Positions 43,373 through 55,299 of a stretch of DNA of 64,000 bases are shown here, piece after piece. The position numbers and the translations under genes are program-made. The first letter of the stretch is position 1; the number at the start of each line of letters is the position of its first letter. The notes beneath the pieces are model-generated. The model searched no databases. It saw only the letters and a list, made by a program, of their open reading frames with translations, and was not told the DNA's origin. Source of the DNA: Dromiciops gliroides (lineage: Eukaryota; Chordata; Mammalia; Microbiotheria; Microbiotheriidae); NCBI RefSeq assembly GCF_019393635.1, contig NC_057867.1:56432492-56496491 (forward strand), read 5' to 3'.

Positions 43373-43467
43373 AGGATGAAATAAAAAACATGATTTTTTT
43401 CCTTTTAATTTATATGCATTGTTTTTTTTTCAGTGGCTGCTAAGTTGTTATTAAGTTGTTTGGCCCC

Positions 43468-43640
43468 AACTACTTTTATTTATTTATTTTTTTTGCAGGG
43501 CAATGGGGCTAAGTGACTTGCCCAGGGTCACACAGCTGGTAAGTGTCAAGTGTCTGAGGCCAGATTTGAACTCAGGTACTCCTGAATCCAGGACTGGTGC
43601 TTTATCCACTGTGCCACCTAGCCGCCCCCTAACTACTTTA
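43468..43640 (-). mobile_element. Young marsupial SINE, antisense, with target-site duplication
   Basis: The element is 43480-43630: GGGGCTAAGTGACTTGCCC, CTGTGCCACCTAGCCGCCCC. AACTACTTTTA and AACTACTTTA flank it. Confidence 0.88.
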
Positions 43641-43784
43641 AATAAACAGAACTGTTAGGTATTTCTTTAGGGATAGGGTCACCAAACTTACTGAGGCATT
43701 AACAATGACAAGAACTAAGAAACTTTGATAAACGCTCTCCTCATTCAAAGAGGCAATTTGACGTAATCACTGAGATTTGGTGCG

Positions 43785-43870
43785 GTGGTATATTTATTGA
43801 GTACTTACCATGTCTGAGACCCTGTTGTAGGTTCTGAAGATACAAAGCTGAAAACAAAACAGACCTTGCT
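43785..43870 (-). mobile_element. L2 3' end fragment, antisense
   Basis: TATTTATTGAGTACTTACC, GACCCTGTTGTAGGTTCTG, AAGATACAAAGCTGAAAAC. Short. Confidence 0.5.
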
Positions 43871-44094
43871 TATAAAAAAGCAAAAAAAACCCAAAATATA
43901 ACAAAAAAACCCAACTTCCATTCTTTTCAAGGGTAAGAGTATTTACACATATAAGTAAAAATACCTCCCCTGAACAACTAAGGGATCAGAAAAGTTACAC
44001 AGAAAATCAGCTATGTAACATGGCAGTTCCCTAACCCTCCAAATGCTAACTCTAGGCAGCAGGAAGAAGAGATGATTAGTATGTCAAATGAGGG

Positions 44095-44850
44095 AGGTTA
44101 CTGTCTTTCTGTCCTCTGTCTGCCGTTGTGAAACCTCATCTGAAGTAATGTGTGCTATTCAGGAAGGACCTTGACAGGCTGGGGCACAACCAAAGGAAGG
44201 TGACTGGCCTGCAGGCCATGACATAGCTGGCCCACATGATCAATGGCTCTTGTTAAAGCCCCGAGGAGACAAAACATGGGGGAGACTGCCTGACTAGCTG
44301 TCTTCTAGCAGAGTGGTGGTGTGCTGGCTAGAGAGACCTTGCCTCAGGCATTTACTAGTTTTGTGATGTTGGACAAGTCACTTAACCTCCATCTGCTTCA
44401 GTTTTCTCTTCTGCAAATTAGGGTTAATAATAGTATCTACTTCCTAGAGTTGTTTTGAAGGAAAAATGAAGTAATATTTGTAAAGTACTTTGCAAATCAT
44501 AAAGTACTGTAGAAATACCACCACCACCACCACCATCATCACCAACATCACCAACATCACCACTTTCATGTTAAAGAGAGACTCAACTTGTTCTGTTAAA
44601 TACCAAGGGGATAGAAATGGTACCATGAGTATACAGGTTTTAGCTTAATATAAGGAATACTTTCTTTACAATTAGAGGTGACCAAGAGTAGGACAGGCTG
44701 TCTAAACATATAGTGGGCTCCTCATCATTGGAGGTCTTTAAGTTGTAGCTAGCTGACCACCTGCCAGTAATGAAATAGGAGGGATTCTTAGGACCTTGAG
44801 ATATGCTCTTCTCAGATCTCTTCTAATTCTGGGGCTCTGTGGCTTGAACT
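44095..44850 (+). mobile_element. L3/CR1 LINE 3' end, split by a MIR
   Basis: Left part: CTATTCAGGAAGGACCTTGAC, CAACCAAAGGAAGGTGACTGG, TGACATAGCTGGCCCACATG. Right part after the MIR: GACCAAGAGTAGGACAGGC, TCATCATTGGAGGTCTTTAA, GGGATTCTTAGGACCTTGAG. These are the CR1-type 3' UTR words. Confidence 0.65.
44310..44575 (+). mobile_element. MIR SINE ending in a CCA/CAT triplet repeat
   Basis: GAGTGGTGGTGTGCTGGCTA, TTGTGATGTTGGACAAGTC, GTAAAGTACTTTGCAAATC, then ACCACCACCACCACCACCAT (44519-44570). Confidence 0.7.
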
Positions 44851-45027
44851 CCAAGTCTACCTAGTTGTCATTTCCCTACATAATAGTGCACGACTAGCAG
44901 AGAGGTCTGTTGGTAGAAAGGATGCTGAGAAGCTGTCCAAGAAGGAATGAGAATGGATGTTTATAGTATAGAAAACCAGCCAAAGAAGAAATAAGAATTT
45001 TTCCTGTAGTAGTCTAGAATTCAGGCT

Positions 45028-45125
45028 TTGTTGTTGTTGTTGTATGGGCATCTTAGTTGGCCTGATTCTTCATGACCCCATCTGTGGTTTTCTTGGCAAA
45101 GATACTGGAATGGGTGGAATTCAAA
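45028..45125 (-). mobile_element. Long-form marsupial SINE, 3' fragment
   Basis: TTGTTGTTGTTGTTGTATGG, CTGATTCTTCATGACCCC and GTTTTCTTGGCAAAGATACT, after which the family is lost. Confidence 0.65.
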
Positions 45126-45129
45126 CTGG

Positions 45130-46290
45130 AGGAGGCCAATAGAAGCTGAGACTATCACTTAGAGGCCAGGATTAGGGCCTACCATTACAGTGGCAGACCC
45201 ATATGAACTGCTTCCTGAGGGAGGGTCTCCGGAAGCACTTGACCAGTGACTGTGTGATTGATTTGCTTTGGGTTTCTTTCGGTGCTGTCTGCTACTCTGG
45301 AGCTTGGGTACTATCAAGGCTACAGTCAGGTAGCTATGTGAGTGTTTTTCCCAGATTTTTGACTGGGACCTCTGAACCAATAAGCAGAGGGCATCCTTGC
45401 TATCCATACTGGAGGGAATCCATCCCCAGCATGTGAGTTCTCATCCAATTTTGGCTAGTGTTTAGAGCAGCAGGCTTACATGATATTAAAAAGTGACTGA
45501 ATAAAGCCAAAGCTTGCTGCTTCATTATTACCCACTACAGAAAGTAAACCAATTTGGAGCCAGGATACCATGGAGGAAATATTCTCTTAAATAATGTTGG
45601 ATGCAGAGAATGTCTAATAACTCCCCACTCTCCCTCCACCCCCTTTAAGGTGTACTTCTTTAGTAAGGAGAGGCAATGTTCAATTTCTTTTCTGAGTTCC
45701 TCAGTGGAATCAGGATTGGGAGGAAAACCCTACAGCTTTGCAAGGACAAGTATCTCATCCTCAGCAGCTAACAGTGGTCCCTTTAGCATTGGGGAAGAGT
45801 TGCAGACAGTTCCTAGACTCTTATTATCTGACTCAGCTTGCACCTGGACCTCCCCAAGACTGCTGTTGATAAATAGCACACACACATACATCATTGGACC
45901 CATCAGGCATTTCTCTCTGATGTTTTTGGCCAGATGTACCTGTTCTCTTCCTATTCATATCTCACAGTGAACCTGCTGCTCAGTTGTACTACTGTCTCCC
46001 TGGGATAATTCATATTGTGCCAATCAGTCTCCACTAGCTGTAAGTAAACTTAGGATTTTTCTGTTTCATAGGCATCTTTCAACCCTGACACTTTCCTGAC
46101 CATATCAAATCTGTATGTATCTTTAATTCATTTTGACATCTGTTGCATTTTTTTTAAAGGATTTGGACTAGATAACTAGGAAATGGGGGAAAGTCCTATG
46201 GGCCCTGAGGGCTTTGAGTATGGCTTCCTGGACTGCAGCTGGTATGGCTTCCCTAGTAACAAGTACAGCTGCAATTCCCTCTCCCGAGGC
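45130..46290. other. No feature recognised
   Basis: Mixed-composition sequence with a 138-residue plus frame at 45554-45970 and others on both strands. None has a motif, membrane segment or splice context that supports a gene. AATAAA occurs at 45501 but nothing links it to an exon. Confidence 0.4.
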
Positions 46291-46294
46291 TTTG

Positions 46295-46505
46295 ATGGGC
46301 TTCAGTTTCCTCCTATGTAAAATCAGGAGAAAACCGCTTTCATTATGTAACATCACTTTGTGAATTTTTAAGTACTAGAGAAATGGGAGCTATGATGATA
46401 ATGGTGGTTGTGGTGGTGATGATGATGCTGATGATGATGAAAAAGAAGACGAAGAAGAAGAAGACAAAGAAGAAGAAGACGAAGACGACAACGATGACTC
46501 TAATG
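46295..46505. mobile_element. MIR tail followed by (GAT)n/(GAA)n microsatellite
   Basis: 46295-46395 is the MIR 3' half (GGGCTTCAGTTTCCTCC, CATCACTTTGTGAATTT). 46396-46500 is a mixed triplet run (GATGATGATGCTGATGATG, GAAGAAGAAGAAGACAAAG), which produces the serine-only frame on the minus strand. Confidence 0.7.
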
Positions 46506-46676
46506 GGTCTGTGATAACATCAAGTTGAATGTTCCTTCCAATAATGCAGATAACAGCCCATTTATCATGTCTTCCCAACATGCACTCTTATGTCCATGCC
46601 CTCCCATAAATTCACAATGAAAAGCCCATTGAGCTTACTTAAGGCTTTCTCCCGACATCCTCATTTCTTCATTGAT

Positions 46677-46833
46677 TCTCTTTTGTTTGTTTGTTTTGCA
46701 GGGCAATGAGGGTTAAGTGACTTGCCCAGGGTCACACAGCTAGTAAGTGTCAAGTGTCTGAGGTTGGATTTGAACTCAGGTCCTTGGGAATCCAGGGCTG
46801 GTGCTTTATCCACTGCACCACGTAGCTGCCCCT
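46677..46833 (-). mobile_element. Young marsupial SINE, antisense
   Basis: TTTGTTTGTTTTGCAGGGCA, GGGTTAAGTGACTTGCCC, CTGCACCACGTAGCTGCCC. The flanking duplication is not clear. Confidence 0.85.
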
Positions 46834-46994
46834 ATATTCATTTTCAATTCACTTGTCCTAATTACCACAGAATTGGAACATCAGCGTTAATATCATAGGA
46901 TGGGTGCTATCTATCTTATAGGAATGTTCTTTCATTTACTGTGTAATCTCAAATGGCCATGGAATAGTTAACCTACCTAAACTTGGAGGCAGGT

Positions 46995-47140
46995 AGGGCA
47001 GCTAACATTCTACTTGAGTGGTAAGCTGAGATACAGAGACATTTAGTGACTCATCTAGAATAACCCCCCATAGGAGTGACAAATCAAACCCAGGGTCTCC
47101 GGAGTCTCATGGTAGTACTCTATCCTCTAATTATGCTGGA
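46995..47140 (-). mobile_element. MIR SINE, antisense, decayed
   Basis: GAGATACAGAGACATTTAGTG, GACTCATCTAGAATAACC, AATCAAACCCAGGGTCTCC. Confidence 0.5.
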
Positions 47141-47149
47141 AAGGTACTG

Positions 47150-48340
47150 AGGCTTCAATAATCTTCTTTTTCAAGCACCTCTACTTGAAAGCTCCATTGA
47201 AACCAAGGGGAAATAGCTGTTTATGACAGTTTTCAACTTTTGAAATGGATTTTATGCAGTCTAGCTTATTATTTGCCATTTCTTTTGTGATTGTTATCTA
47301 TGCTGCTATTTTAGGGGCTTGATAGCCCAGGCATGGGATATACTCTGTTATCACTACTTTTTCAAGAGTGATGGATTGATTTCTTAGTAACTGATCCTTT
47401 AAAAGAAAGTATAAATATGGCTATTTGGTTAGACGTGGTTTTTCTATGATAGGTCAATTCCTTAACTTCTTTTTTGGGGGGGAGGGAGGGGTGCAGTTAA
47501 ATACACTGTGTTGATATAGCATTAAAAGCACCAGATGAGATGATCCTACCTTGTCAGGGTAGGAACAATAATCCATCACATCTATTTCAAGGATGCAGGA
47601 TTAAATCAGTGTGCATACTATCTCCTATGAAGTTCATGAGTAAATGGTCTGAGAGAGTTGTCTCTTCCCCCTTCACCCCCAATCCATTACTGGTCAGCCT
47701 TTTGATAATCTCTCTGAAATTTAGATAAAATGGTCCTCATTGAACGGACCTACAGTCTCTTACTGGGTCCATCCTTGATACCTTTCCAGCTTGGCAGAAT
47801 TTTTACTCTACTGGAGGAGCCTGTGAGAACAAAGTCACCTTCTTGTCACCACGAGATACCACAGGAAGACTTGGGTGAGAACTTGGACTAGTTAACTCTG
47901 TAAATAAAGGACTCAATTGCCTCTTATGGGAATAGGCAGAAAGTGTTTCTCTAACAGAGATGAATTTTATTCATTTAGTAGACTGATACTTTTATCCTGT
48001 GTCTACATAGCCACATACTTAAGTAGCTAGTATAAAAGTCATAACTAACTTTGTGACAATGTTTAACAAGGTGGGGCCCCCTAGTGCACTACTTGAGAAT
48101 TCCCTCTAGCCTTACATTAATCCCATGGCCAGAGAAATTAGTTTGTTGTTGTTGTTTTTTAAATAGACTTTTATTATTAACAGCCATTGACAATAAACGT
48201 TCAAACATACAACAAGGAAAAGCAAGCTTATAACCCATATATTACATTTCATATACCAAACCTTGTTAGAGGTCTTCTTGCCCAGGCTGGATGCCTATTT
48301 ATTGAGTAGGTTGAAGAGTAGATTATTATTTGGGTACATA
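47150..48340. other. No gene recognised
   Basis: AT-rich sequence with no confident repeat. A TTG run and poly(T) at 48143-48160 may be a SINE or LINE tail remnant. Confidence 0.4.
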
Positions 48341-48349
48341 TTGAATTCT

Positions 48350-48480
48350 AAGATTCTGTGAAGCTCTGAAAGGTTAAATGGTTTTATTAGGATCACGCAG
48401 CTAGTAAGCATCTGAGGCAGAATTCAAACCGAAAACCTTCTGATTATGGGGCCAGTATTCATCCTTTTTACCCTACTGTT
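48350..48480 (-). mobile_element. MIR SINE fragment, antisense
   Basis: ATTAGGATCACGCAGCTAG, GAGGCAGAATTCAAACC, GGGCCAGTATTCATCC. Confidence 0.55.
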
Positions 48481-48639
48481 TTTTGTCATCTTGGGCTACA
48501 TCTAGACATAAGAACAAATGTGAAAGACCTAGGTACACTCCAGCTTGTTAATATCATTACTAAAACATGGTGCCTAGAACAGGAGAAATCATTATCAATG
48601 TATTATCATCATGGCCTTTGTTTGTATCACCATGTATCT

Positions 48640-49090
48640 AGAAATAGGAAGTAAGGATGGTATGAGGAATGGAGATACTGCTATACAAGGATCAGTAAAA
48701 GCAACTGGGAATGTTTAGTTTGGAGAAGAGAAGCTATATGATGGGGTAGGTTGTGGATGATAACTCTCTTCTAGTATTTGAAGGAGTGTTGTCTGAAAGA
48801 GGCAAGAGATCTGCTCTGCTTGGCTTCAGAAGGAAGAGCTAGGAACAATGGGCAGGAGTTGCTGAGAGGCAAAATTTGATTTGGAATCAGGAAAACCTCC
48901 TTAAATGTTAGACCTGTTAGGAGTGGGATGGGCTGCCTCAGTAGACAATGTGAGTTTGCTATCCTGGAGATATTTGAGTTGGCAGACCCCTTACTGGGAG
49001 TATTATAGTGGGGATTCCTTGTTGGGTATAGGTAGGATTCGATGCCTCCAAGTTCATTCCCTTGCAGAAATTCCAAATTTATAAAGTGTA
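48640..49090 (+). mobile_element. L3/CR1 LINE 3' end
   Basis: GTTTAGTTTGGAGAAGAGAAG, AGAGCTAGGAACAATGGGC, GGAGTGGGATGGGCTGCCTC, GGGATTCCTTGTTGGGTATA. The order matches the CR1-clade 3' region. The 101-residue minus frame at 48771-49076 is its antisense. Confidence 0.65.
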
Positions 49091-50300
49091 ATTGAGTATT
49101 TTGAATTCAGGTTCAGGTGCCATACATCAGCACATTTTCAAACTATATAAATTGCTTCCTTGTAGGTGAATATACATTTTAGTTCTATTCTATCTTCATG
49201 GTGGAACTAATTTTTAAATGTTATTTCTAGTAACTTACTGATCCAGCCTCTTCTTGTTCTGTTGCTATGGAGGGACAAAGAGACCTAAGTTCTCCACTGT
49301 AGATTTTCTACCTGCATTTTGTTAAATGAACTAGCTGGTAATATTAGTGTAGCAGGAGTGAAAAGGGTGGGCCTTAATTTATTGGACTGGGGCATCTCCT
49401 GTGGAGCTGTATACATACTCCTTCCCCTGCTTAGACCAGGCCTCTGAAGCTTTGGGTCAGTGACAGTGAGAGAGTGAAGGGCTGGGTGGCTGGGGGAAAT
49501 CAGGGAGCTGCTTGGTGAGAGAGAGTCTTTAAGTTCTTTTGAATTATATGATTTCTATAGTGAAGAAAATGAGCAGCTATCCCATACTTCTTGCCCATAT
49601 AGTACATTGGGTACTTTTTTCTAGTAGGAGCGCTGCTGTCTACTTTTGGGTAAGACCCTGGACATAAGTCAAGCTAAAGATTTCTTTTAGAGATTTCCTT
49701 GGGGGTTTTCCCCTAAGGTGGAGAAGAGGGCTAGACAGAGGGAAGCTTGACTTAACTTTCAGCATGGGATCATGTTCAGCTCTATGAGATCTCAGAGTCC
49801 TTTGGGGCCCCCTGGGTCACAGAACACATACAAAAGTCCAGAAGACTGTAGTCTGTATGAATTAAAAGGGGGTTAGATATTTGTGGCTTACAAGTATTGA
49901 GAGTTTTGATGCTGGGAAGCAAGGGCAATTGGCAGCTTGGCTTCAGTATGGTTTCCTTACCAAGTCAGCAGGCTTCTCGACCCTATTCTCAAAAAGTTGC
50001 TGTACTGATAATAAATTAAGATAATTATTGCCATTTTCATTCCTAAATTATGCCGAGAAACTTCAAGAACTACCTTGTCAAAACATGGTATCTCAAAGAC
50101 TTAAAAATGTCAGATTTTTCTCCTTTAGAGAGTCATGTAGGATAACTTAGTTTGAGTATTAATTGATTTACTTAAGACAAGAAACCTTCATGCGACTCTA
50201 TTTTTAATGTAAAAACTTCTGTTTTCTTGGTTAGCAAATAATCATAAAATACATGAAGGAACTTTTAATTCTGCACTTTGGGAACCTCTCTACCCCACCA
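49090..50300. other. No feature recognised
   Basis: Mixed sequence with no clear repeat or plausible frame. Confidence 0.4.
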
Positions 50301-50309
50301 GATACAACC

Positions 50310-50480
50310 TGTCATGGCCTTGGTCAATAAGCCAGCCTGAGGGAATTATCTGAGACTATGGGAAAGCACTTGCTGGGGTCACACAGCTAGAAAGAGTCAG
50401 AGGCAGGCATTGAACGTTTGTTTGAGCCAAGTTTCCTTGATCCAAGCTCAGCACCCTAGCCGCTGTACTACCCTGCCTCT
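50310..50480 (-). mobile_element. MIR-type SINE, antisense, decayed
   Basis: GCTGGGGTCACACAGCTAG, TCAGAGGCAGGCATTGAAC, CACCCTAGCCGCTGTACTACC. Confidence 0.55.
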
Positions 50481-50532
50481 AATCATAAAAGTGTCAAAAA
50501 ATTGGGTACTGTAAATAAGCTGCAAAAATAGC

Positions 50533-50703
50533 AACTGTTGCTTTTTTTTTTTTTTGCTGGGTACTGAGGGTTAAGTGACTTGCCCAGGGTCACACAGCTA
50601 GTAAGTGTCAAGTGTCTGAGGCCAGATTTGAACTCGGGTCCTCCTGAATCCAGGGCTGGTGCTTTATCTACTGCACCACCTAGCTGCTCCAACTGTTGCT
50701 TTC
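50533..50703 (-). mobile_element. Young marsupial SINE, antisense, with target-site duplication
   Basis: The element is about 50544-50690: poly(T), GAGGGTTAAGTGACTTGCCC, CTGCACCACCTAGCTGC. AACTGTTGCTTT flanks both ends (50533 and 50691). The 69-residue minus frame lies in it. Confidence 0.9.
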
Positions 50704-50734
50704 TTAACCATAATAATTAGTATATACACAAAAT

Positions 50735-50950
50735 GAGAGGCAGGATGGTGTAGTGGCTAAAGAGAAAACCTTGGATCCTGCTTACACAGCATACTTAGCT
50801 GTATGACCCTGAAAAAAATTGCTTAAGATCTCAGTGTTCCCAGAAACTCTTGAAGACTATGAGGTCCAGAGAGTAGTCACTGATCCATCCACATTAGCAG
50901 AGGGAATCCCTTCCAAGGGATTGCCTAACACTGATGAAATCACAAGTCCA
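50735..50950 (+). mobile_element. Marsupial MIR-related SINE, tail hit by another SINE
   Basis: GAGGCAGGATGGTGTAGTGG, CTTAGCTGTATGACCCTG, CCAGAAACTCTTGAAGAC and the tail CTGATGAAATCACAAGTCC. The next SINE landed in this tail. Confidence 0.75.
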
Positions 50951-51120
50951 TCTTTTTGTTGTTGTTGTTTTTTTTGGGGGGTAATGAGGGTTAAGTGACT
51001 TGCCTAAGGTTACACAGCTAGTGTCAAGTGTCTAAGACTGGATATGAACTCAGGTCCTCCTGAATCCAAGGCTGGTACTTTATCCACTGCGCCACCTAGC
51101 TGCCCCCACAAGTCCATCTT
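50941..51120 (-). mobile_element. Young marsupial SINE, antisense, nested
   Basis: The element is 50955-51106 (TTGTTGTTGTTTTTTTTGG to CGCCACCTAGCTGCCCC). The 14-bp duplication CACAAGTCCATCTT at 50941-50954 and 51107-51120 is exact. It is inserted in the tail of the 50735 SINE. Confidence 0.93.
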
Positions 51121-52350
51121 GTTAAAAAAAATCACAACAGAGTTGACCCCATTTTATAAGCCAACTTTTTCTACAAGGCTGTAGAAATTGTAATTACTGA
51201 TGTTAACTACAGCAATGTAAATGAAAAAATCACTTGAAAGGAAAGTGAAGTTTGAATAATTGAAAAACTAATATTGATCCTGGATAACAGATACTAAAAC
51301 ATAACTCCCTTGTCTTGGTAGAAAGGCATGGTGCTACTAAGGAAGAATATTGCATTTGTTTTCAGGTGTGGGCACCATCAGCTGCTTTTGATGCTTTTTG
51401 TTGTTGTTGTTGTTGTTACAGTGGAGATTTCAGTTGTGGGAAGGGATATATGGAAATTACTCTGATATAACAACCAAAATCCATCAATAAAATATATTTT
51501 AAAAGAAAAACACCTTCATTTTTTGCCCATCTGGAAGTCAGGAACTATTTTTTGTATGTTGCCAAATGAAAGGACTTTGTTACATGGTGATAACATCTAA
51601 ATGCTTCAGCCCTGGATAAGTTTTGAGTAGGAATGACTTTTACCAGGGCAGTAGAAAGAGATAAAGAAAGGTGTAGCCAAAGCCCCCAGGGGCTCAGAAT
51701 GAAAGAGAATATTTTTTATTATCACCTATCAGGACCTGGTTCACAGCTATTGGTGAAGGCTGGATAAATGCTTCCTGATGATGCTCATCATACTTATGTG
51801 AAATGAAGATCATCTGGCATTCAGCAGAAATAATTTGGAGCCTTCCAGGAATACTTTTGGTTAGACCTGAGACAATATCCTCAGACTGTTAAAAGGAAAC
51901 TCATTGTTATGGCTTATGGAGTTGTATTCACTGGTGGCTTTTTTTCCTCCCAAATTCCATTACCTAGAATTGGTAACATTTCAGGGCTGTAATGAAATAG
52001 CTTGTAATGGAAAACAGGCCCAAAATGTCCTAGGTAGATTGTGAGTGCTTGGCTAGCTACTCCTATCTCGAGCAAGTATGATAGTATAACCTTTTAAGAG
52101 GATGATGAAGGTTCAAGATTGAGGTGGTCATGGTAACCAGATTTCACTGAAGTAGCAAGGACCTTTCATTCCAACCTAGTGAGTTCTTGTAAGGTCAGTT
52201 TCCCCTTTCTACCAGACTACATCCATTCTAGAGGACATGCCTGGTTTTGAACCCAAGAGGACTCAGTTCTTCCCTGACACAGAATCCTTGTTCCTGTTTG
52301 TCTGACTAGGGTATATGCTTCCAAGGGGCATGGGGGAAAGTAACATTGAC
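51120..52350. other. No gene recognised
   Basis: AT-rich sequence with a TTG run at 51400-51417. No confident repeat and no supported frame. Confidence 0.4.
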
Positions 52351-52739
52351 GTTTGGGGGCTATTGCTCTGATCCCCAGATGATTGCACAGAATTTCAGTT
52401 GGAGGGGATCTCAGTGGCCATCTAGTAGAACTAGTCAAATCCCTCTTTTGTATGATATTTATCTTCATGTATCTGAAATGCCATCAATTCCCCATTCCTA
52501 GCCCCAGCCTTCTCTTCTCTGTACTAAATACCCTCTGTTCCTTCAACTGATGCTGGCATGACATGAACCCAAGACCCTTCCATGGCCACCACTTAGCCCG
52601 AGGAAGTCAACCACACGGGAGCATCGAAGGAACATTCTGCTTTTTCCTGAATGAGATAGAGTAATAATTCACCTGCCACATAAATTCACAGACAACTTTC
52701 TCTAAGTGTTCATGACCTCTAAGTTACTAAGGAACACAT

Positions 52740-53215
52740 AATTCCCCTGAATTGTAGAATGTAAGATCCTTGAGGGCAGGGGGAGGACTGTGTTTTTTTT
52801 CCTTTGTATCCTCAGAGATGGTTGTTGTTGTTTGTCCTTCATTTTCGAAGAAGACCATGACATTGGAATGATGTCATGACTTGCACTGAATTGGGTTTAA
52901 GTGGGGGGGGGCTGTGCAAAGTCACCAACCTCACTCTTTCCTCCAGAACCAACTGGGTCCAGTGGCAAGATAGATATCAGGAAGGCTGGAAGATGGCCCT
53001 GGATGTTTAAGGCAATTGGAGACAAGTGAATTACCCAGGGTCATAGAGCTAGTAAGTGTCTGAGGTGAGATTTGAATTCAGGTCCTCCTGACTTCAGGGC
53101 CAGTGCTCTATCCACTGCACCACCTAGCTACCCTCTTTGTATTCTCACTGCCTAATTTACCAAGAGATTGCATATAGCAAGACTTTATTAAATGTTTATT
53201 AAATAGTGGAATTAG
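52740..53215 (+). mobile_element. L2 LINE 3' end, split by a SINE
   Basis: GAATGTAAGATCCTTGAGGGC before the SINE and TGCCTAATTTACCAAGAG with TATTAAATGTTTATTAAAT after it form one L2 3' end. Confidence 0.6.
52802..53147 (+). mobile_element. Composite marsupial SINE with target-site duplication
   Basis: The element is 52815-53134: GTTGTTGTTTGTCCTTCATT, AAGAAGACCATGACATTGG, CCAACTGGGTCCAGTGGCAA, GGTCATAGAGCTAGTAAG, CTGCACCACCTAGCTACCC. CTTTGTATCCTCA and CTTTGTATTCTCA flank it. Confidence 0.9.
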
Positions 53216-53219
53216 ATCA

Positions 53220-54050
53220 GAGTGCTTGCTTTTTTAAAATTTCTTTGATTCCTTTGAGGGGCCTAGGATCTCTGTAAGTCTCTTTCATTTAGCAGTTTAA
53301 ACCGGGAAATATATAAGCTGAATAAAATTTTCTCAGTCATGGCCTAAATAGTGTATCAGCCTCTATAAATACAGGGCGGTGGTCCAATATCTCTCCCAGA
53401 GCTTAGGACTGCATTTGGTTGGTGGGAGGACCTTGCCACTGGGGCATATCTTTTTTCCTGCTAAACAGAGAATACCTGCTACTCAATTGGGTACTACTAG
53501 CAACAAATCCTTTGGGAGTCTACACTGACCTACTTTGCACATATTTGAATCCTAAGGGGAGGATACCCAGAGCTTTGTCCTCTGGTTACTAGATCCCAAA
53601 TATAACCAAAGGATTGTATTTCCATGCAAGAGTTTATCCCTGTTAACTTGGTGAAAGAATTTTATGGGAACACATTTCTGTAAAGGTTTTGGCTAATCTG
53701 CTAATTCTGAGGGCATGGAGACCTTTCTGAGGCACTGTTTCTGCTGTTGTGGTGACCTGGGCTTGCAGTAGCCATCTTCTCAGCTGATTCCATGTATCTG
53801 GGGCTATTCAGTCAGCAATCGCAAATGACTTCCAGGGAGCATGGGGATAACTCATGGGAAACCTCTCGGTTCTTAGGATAATCTGATGCTATGTTATAAA
53901 TGGGTTGGGCAAAGGACCAGGTGATACAAATGCAGCAATCCAAGTCAGTCTGACAGCCTGCCTAGATGCCATAATGGTTTCTTTTGACCCTCTTTATTTT
54001 TATACCTAGGAGGTTAAGGCATTCCATTTGATGCCTTGGAAGAGAACATA
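53220..54050. other. No feature recognised
   Basis: Mixed sequence, no repeat family named, no supported frame. Confidence 0.4.
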
Positions 54051-54054
54051 ACTG

Positions 54055-54190
54055 AGTAAATTCAATAAACCAACAGATGTTGACATTCCTACTGTGTGCC
54101 AGGCACTGTACTAGGTGCTGAGGATGAAAAAGATGAAAAAACAACATGCTCAAGGAGTTCATATTTTAATAGGGGAACACAAAGTGTACA
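54055..54190 (-). mobile_element. L2 3' end fragment, antisense
   Basis: CCTACTGTGTGCCAGGCACTG, TACTAGGTGCTGAGGATG, CTCAAGGAGTTCATATTTT. Confidence 0.7.
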
Positions 54191-54289
54191 GGGACACAAC
54201 ATAGGATGGGATTATGGTAAAAAGGGTAGAACTAGGTGAAATATGAGAAGAAAAGTCAAAGTAGAGATAATATACCTATAATATTAGGC

Positions 54290-54530
54290 ATTTAGGTAGA
54301 ATGGTGGATAGAATGTTGGTCTTGGAATCAGGAAACTCTAAGTTTGAATCCTACCTCAGATATTTCCTAACTTTTTGACCCTGTGCAAATCGCTTCACCT
54401 CTGTCAGCCTTAATTATCACATTGTAAAATAGGAATAATAATAGTATCTACCTCACAGGGTTGTTGTGAAGATGAGCATTTTAGGGTTAGGGTTAGCAAA
54501 TCTTCAAGTGCTATGTAACTGCTAGGGGCT
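54290..54530 (+). mobile_element. MIR SINE, long
   Basis: GGATAGAATGTTGGTCTTGG, GTTTGAATCCTACCTCAG, GGTTGTTGTGAAGATGAGC, CTTCAAGTGCTATGTAACTG. Contains two TTAGGG units by chance at 54481. Confidence 0.7.
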
Positions 54531-54589
54531 CATGAAGGGGTATATCCCTACTATAAAGAATGGCCTACATGGATGTTCTGAGGTAGGAA

Positions 54590-54945
54590 ACTGCAAGGAT
54601 GAAATCAGTGTGCCAGGATCACAAAGTGTATGCAGGGGAGAAAGGTGAAAAAGACTGGAAAGTTATCTTGGAGCCAGGCTGTGAAAGACTCAGTCAAAAT
54701 TTTGTGTTTTACCCTAGAGACAATGGTGAACCCCTGAAGGGTCTTGACCAGATGAATGGCAGCCACATCTTAATTCAGCAACAAATATTTATTAAGTGCC
54801 TATTGTATATAGGTTGCTGTGCTACAATTATCCAAAGAAACAAAGGTAGTTAAGAAATGGTCCCTGCCCTCCTTGGGTTTACAATCTAGCAAGTAAATAA
54901 AACACAAACATAGGTAACTGTAATGCATATCATTATGCCATAATT
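54590..54945 (-). mobile_element. Two L2-clade LINE fragments, antisense
   Basis: 54590-54770 is an internal piece (AAGACTGGAAAGTTATCTTG, GAGCCAGGCTGTGAAAGAC). 54780-54945 is the 3' end (ATTTATTAAGTGCCTATTG, CCTTGGGTTTACAATC). The internal piece lies left of the 3' end, so these are separate insertions or a rearrangement. Confidence 0.65.
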
Positions 54946-54949
54946 ACAT

Positions 54950-55198
54950 TGTGGTTGTTGTTTAGTCATCCATTAGAGTCCTGCCCTTCGTGATCCTGTG
55001 AACCATACTGTCCATGGGGTTTTCTTGGCAAAGATACAGGAGTGCTTCGTCATTTCCTTTTCCAGTGGATTAAGGAAAACAGAAATTAGATGACTTGTCT
55101 AGGGTCACATAGCTACTAAGTGTCTGAGGTTGGATTTGAACTCAGGTTTTCCTGGCTCTAAGCCTGTCACTCTATCCATTGAGCCATCTACCTGCCTC
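54950..55198 (-). mobile_element. Long-form marsupial SINE, antisense
   Basis: GTTGTTTAGTCATCCATTAG, GGGTTTTCTTGGCAAAGATA, GGGTCACATAGCTACTAAG, GAGCCATCTACCTGCCTC. Confidence 0.85.
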
Positions 55199-55299
55199 AA
55201 AAGTAAATTAGAGAGTTGCAAATCAAAGTGCTATTTGAGATCCAAGGAGAAAAGTTATTACCAAGTGGGGAAGATGGTAGAAGTGGGAAAGACTGGGTT

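Noticed and set aside
46390-46581. Serine-only minus-strand frame and acidic plus-strand reading
   Set aside because: A GAT/GAA triplet microsatellite at the end of a MIR.
54480-54498. Telomere-like TTAGGG repeats
   Set aside because: Only two units, inside a MIR tail; not an interstitial telomere array.
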